A stretch of 64,000 nucleotides of DNA from Brachypodium distachyon. Its lineage: Eukaryota > Streptophyta > Magnoliopsida > Poales > Poaceae. The position numbers and the translations under genes are program-made. The DNA lies in contig NC_016135.3 of assembly GCF_000005505.3 (NCBI RefSeq), forward strand, positions 4,488,001 through 4,552,000. Reading direction: 5' to 3'. The notes beneath the pieces are model-generated. The model made no database searches. It was given only the letters and a program-made list of their open reading frames with translations, and was not told the DNA's origin. Below, in pieces: positions 62,240 through 64,000 of this stretch. The first letter of the stretch is position 1, and each line of letters begins with the position of its first letter.

Positions 62240-63632
62240 CCTACTCTCAAAAAGTCTGAGTATCTGTCATTCGATTAGAAGAAGGAATACTGTACAAAAG
62301 GATCCAAGGAGGGTCCCAAGGAAAACAGAAAAGAAAAAAAAACGGAAGGGAGAAAAGCCTAATCTCCCGGATCAGCCGAACACGCACGAATCTGCACCCG
62401 GATGTCCTCCCAAATGAGGAGGGCAACCTCAAGGATGGGCATCGCGGCCCCCTTGAAAATGCGCCTATTGCGTTCCTTCCAAACCCCCCACCACGTGTAC
62501 AAGAGACTTCCGCTAATGGCCCGCTTCGTCGCCTTGGGGGGGGGAGCCGTGAAATTGAGCCTTGTATGCCGAGACCGCAGAGTAGGCACCCGAGGTGCAC
62601 CACTTCCAAGTGATGGAGTCGGCCGTGTCGGAGAGGGTGATCCCACACAGAGCCTCCCAAAGTTCCACAAAGGCCGTCGACTGTCGAGGCGTGGAGATGC
62701 AAAGAAGAGAACAGATCCAATTGTGGGAGGTCAGCTCTTTCTGGACGGAGCTATTCTTTCACGAGGCGATAGCGAAAAGAGCCGGCCAGCGCTGGCTAGC
62801 GATCTGCCCGTCCGGCAGCCAGGCATCATGCCAGAACAGGGTCATGGCACCGTTCCCGAGTTGGATCCTGGTGGAAGCTCGGAACAGGGCCATATCGGTC
62901 GCTGAGCAGGGGGAAGCGAGTCCATTCCAAGGCCGGCCAGGATCAGTCCAGGAGAACCACGGCCAACGGAGGCGCAGCGCCCTCCCAAATCTGCAAAGAT
63001 CCGGGATGCCGAGACCTCCCAGCTCCTTGGGGTGGCACACCAAGTCCCAGTTGACGAGCGAGAGCGAGGAAGGTTGTTGTCCCGAGGAGCCGTGGCGCAT
63101 CCAGATGAAGGAGCGGATGAGCCTGTTGATCTGCTTGAGGATGCCGACCGGAATGGAGAAGACCGTGAGGTGGTACGTCACCATTGCCGAGAGGACCGAC
63201 TTGGCAAGCACCACTCTGCCGGCCTTGGTGAAGTGCCGCGCCTTCCACCCCGCGAGTCTGGAGCCGATCTTGTCGATGAGAGGCTGGAACGCCACCGACT
63301 TGGGCTGAGCGGGAGCCCAAGATAGGTGCAGGGGAAGGAGCCCCTTCTGGCCGGGAAGGCATCGAGGGCGTCCCTGGACTGCTCCTCGCTGCATCCATTC
63401 GGGAAGAGCTCTGACTTCTCGAGGTTGGTGCGAAGGCCTGAGGCGTCGTCGAAAATATGAAGGAGCCGATTGATGGCCACAAGGTCGTCGACGTGAGGGC
63501 TGGTGAAGATGCCGGCATCATCGGCGTAAAGGAAGACCCGCACCTTCACCCGCGCGTCACGAAAAGGCCTAAGGATCCCCGCGTCCGTGGCGTGACGCAG
63601 GATGTGATGGAGCGGATCGATGGCAATGACCG
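62240..63632 (-). mobile_element. 5'-truncated L1-type LINE inserted in a hAT transposase gene
   Basis: Read on the minus strand, LINE coding begins at about 63630 and ends at 62359. A plant-LINE 3' untranslated part with TTTTGTACAGTATTCCTTC wording follows, to about 62240. The right edge abuts hAT transposase coding sequence in the opposite orientation. I could not find a convincing target duplication. Confidence 0.75.
62359..63630 (-). pseudogene. LINE ORF2 C-terminal half
   Basis: On the minus strand the frame opens VIAIDPLHHILRHATD and reaches the catalytic motif as YADDAGIF (about 63525). It continues LEKSELFPNG and FPCTYLGLPLS. After a frame change (63394-62759) come LIDKIGSRLAGWKARHFTKA, VVLAKSVLSAMVTYHL, LIRSFIWMRHG, NWDLVCHPKELGGLGI and FWHDAWLPDG. 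After another change (62670-62359) the end reads LLYTWWGVWKERNRRIF. GC-rich codon use is unlike the AT-rich LINE at 5.7 kb, so this is a different LINE family. Frameshifts make it inactive. Confidence 0.82.
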
Positions 63633-64000
63633 TCTCGAATGCATAGAATCATGGGTATTTGCAAGTCCCTTAACATTCCAATTGGAAGAGGGTTATGCCT
63701 AGATGTTGCAACAAGATGGGGCTCTACAAACAGAATGCTAGTTGCTCTCAAACAATATAGGCCAGTTTTGATTGAGTATGCTCTAGTGGATTCTACCTAT
63801 GCATGGAACCCTAGTAATCGTGATTGGAATTTATTTAGCACTATTCAGCCCATATTGAATTCATTTGCTGAAGTGACCACAGTTTTATCTGGATCAAATT
63901 ACCCCACCGCCAACATCTTTTATCCATACATATTAGATGTTAAGATTGCTGTGAGCACACATGCTGTTCGATCAGAGGATGAGGGCTTGAGAGCAATGGG
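63633..64000 (+). pseudogene. hAT (RICESLEEPER/DAYSLEEPER-like) transposase fragment, open to the window edge
   Basis: From 63633 a frame without stops runs to the right edge (about 122 codons). It reads SRMHRIMGICKSLNIPIGRG, then LCLDVATRWGSTNRML, YRPVLIEYALVD, WNLFSTIQPILNSFAEVTT, LSGSNYPTANIFYPYILDVK, then EGLRAMG. The D-x-(A/P/C)-TRWGST and (V/L)SGS-x-YPTAN motifs are hallmarks of plant hAT transposases and their domesticated relatives. The upstream half is cut off by the LINE ending at 63632, and I see no hAT coding sequence left of that LINE. The right half lies outside the window. The open frame shows little decay apart from the insertion. Confidence 0.85.

Noticed and set aside
1..64000. 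CRISPR arrays, bacterial operons or phage genes
   Set aside because: No regularly spaced identical short repeats with unique spacers, no ribosome-binding-site-led gene runs, and abundant grass transposons, so the window is plant nuclear DNA.

Overview
The window reads as nuclear DNA of a grass (Poaceae). The evidence is several Stowaway MITEs with CTCCCTCCG-type ends and TA target duplications, a Tourist-like MITE with TTA duplications, plant L1-type and RTE-type LINEs, Ty1/copia and Ty3/gypsy remnants, a CACTA end, hAT elements, a compact non-autonomous Helitron, and single-exon F-box genes of the kind greatly expanded in grasses. I cannot name the species. There are no operons, tRNA genes, rRNA genes or CRISPR arrays.

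Layout. 1-3.3 kb: GC-rich leader-like sequence with a 98-bp tandem duplication, a Stowaway MITE and a 694-bp hAT-type non-autonomous element. 3.3-9.5 kb: an AT-rich, roughly 200-bp-period diverged satellite, split by a 3.2-kb L1-type LINE with an 18-bp target duplication and by two MITEs. 9.5-17 kb: a LINE RNase H remnant, one arm of a dispersed inverted pair, a leader-like segment, an ATTGCA-dense tract split by a Stowaway and an RTE LINE, and a captured B-type CDK exon. 17.0-18.5 kb: intact F-box gene 1 (minus). 20.5 kb: a CAMTA-like exon fragment. 21.9-28.3 kb: a FAR1/MULE-type transposase pseudogene bracketed by 1.3-kb direct repeats, inserted into a short repeat whose uninterrupted paralogue lies just downstream. 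30.7 kb: an alkenal reductase exon fragment. 32.4-34.1 kb: a 333-bp inverted, apparently identical copy of the F-box gene 1 start, cut off by an LTR.

34.1-36.7 kb: a truncated copia element. 37.0-40 kb: a 230-bp tandem duplication, a 660-bp hAT element holding tRNA-like pol III boxes, the second arm of the inverted pair and another MITE. 40.3-41.1 kb: a possible first exon and a direct repeat of the 34.1-kb segment. 42.3-43.9 kb: intact F-box gene 2 (minus). 44.2-46.5 kb: a minus-strand LINE inserted in a kinase-like fragment. 47.1-49.4 kb: a GC-rich minisatellite. 49.4-52.1 kb: a gypsy remnant lacking a recognisable gag, with a well-defined LTR. 53.9-56.4 kb: a copia LTR, primer binding site and gag. 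56.4-57.9 kb: a CACTA end. 58.5-59.8 kb: a strongly T-depleted tract. 59.8-60.3 kb: a 501-bp Helitron. 60.4-64 kb: proline-rich tandem sequence, a Stowaway, and a minus-strand LINE inserted in a hAT transposase gene that runs off the right edge.

Functionally, only the two F-box genes look intact. Almost everything else is mobile-element sequence, captured gene fragments or duplications. The most unusual structure is the direct-repeat-bracketed FAR1/MULE cassette with its neighbouring empty-site paralogue.
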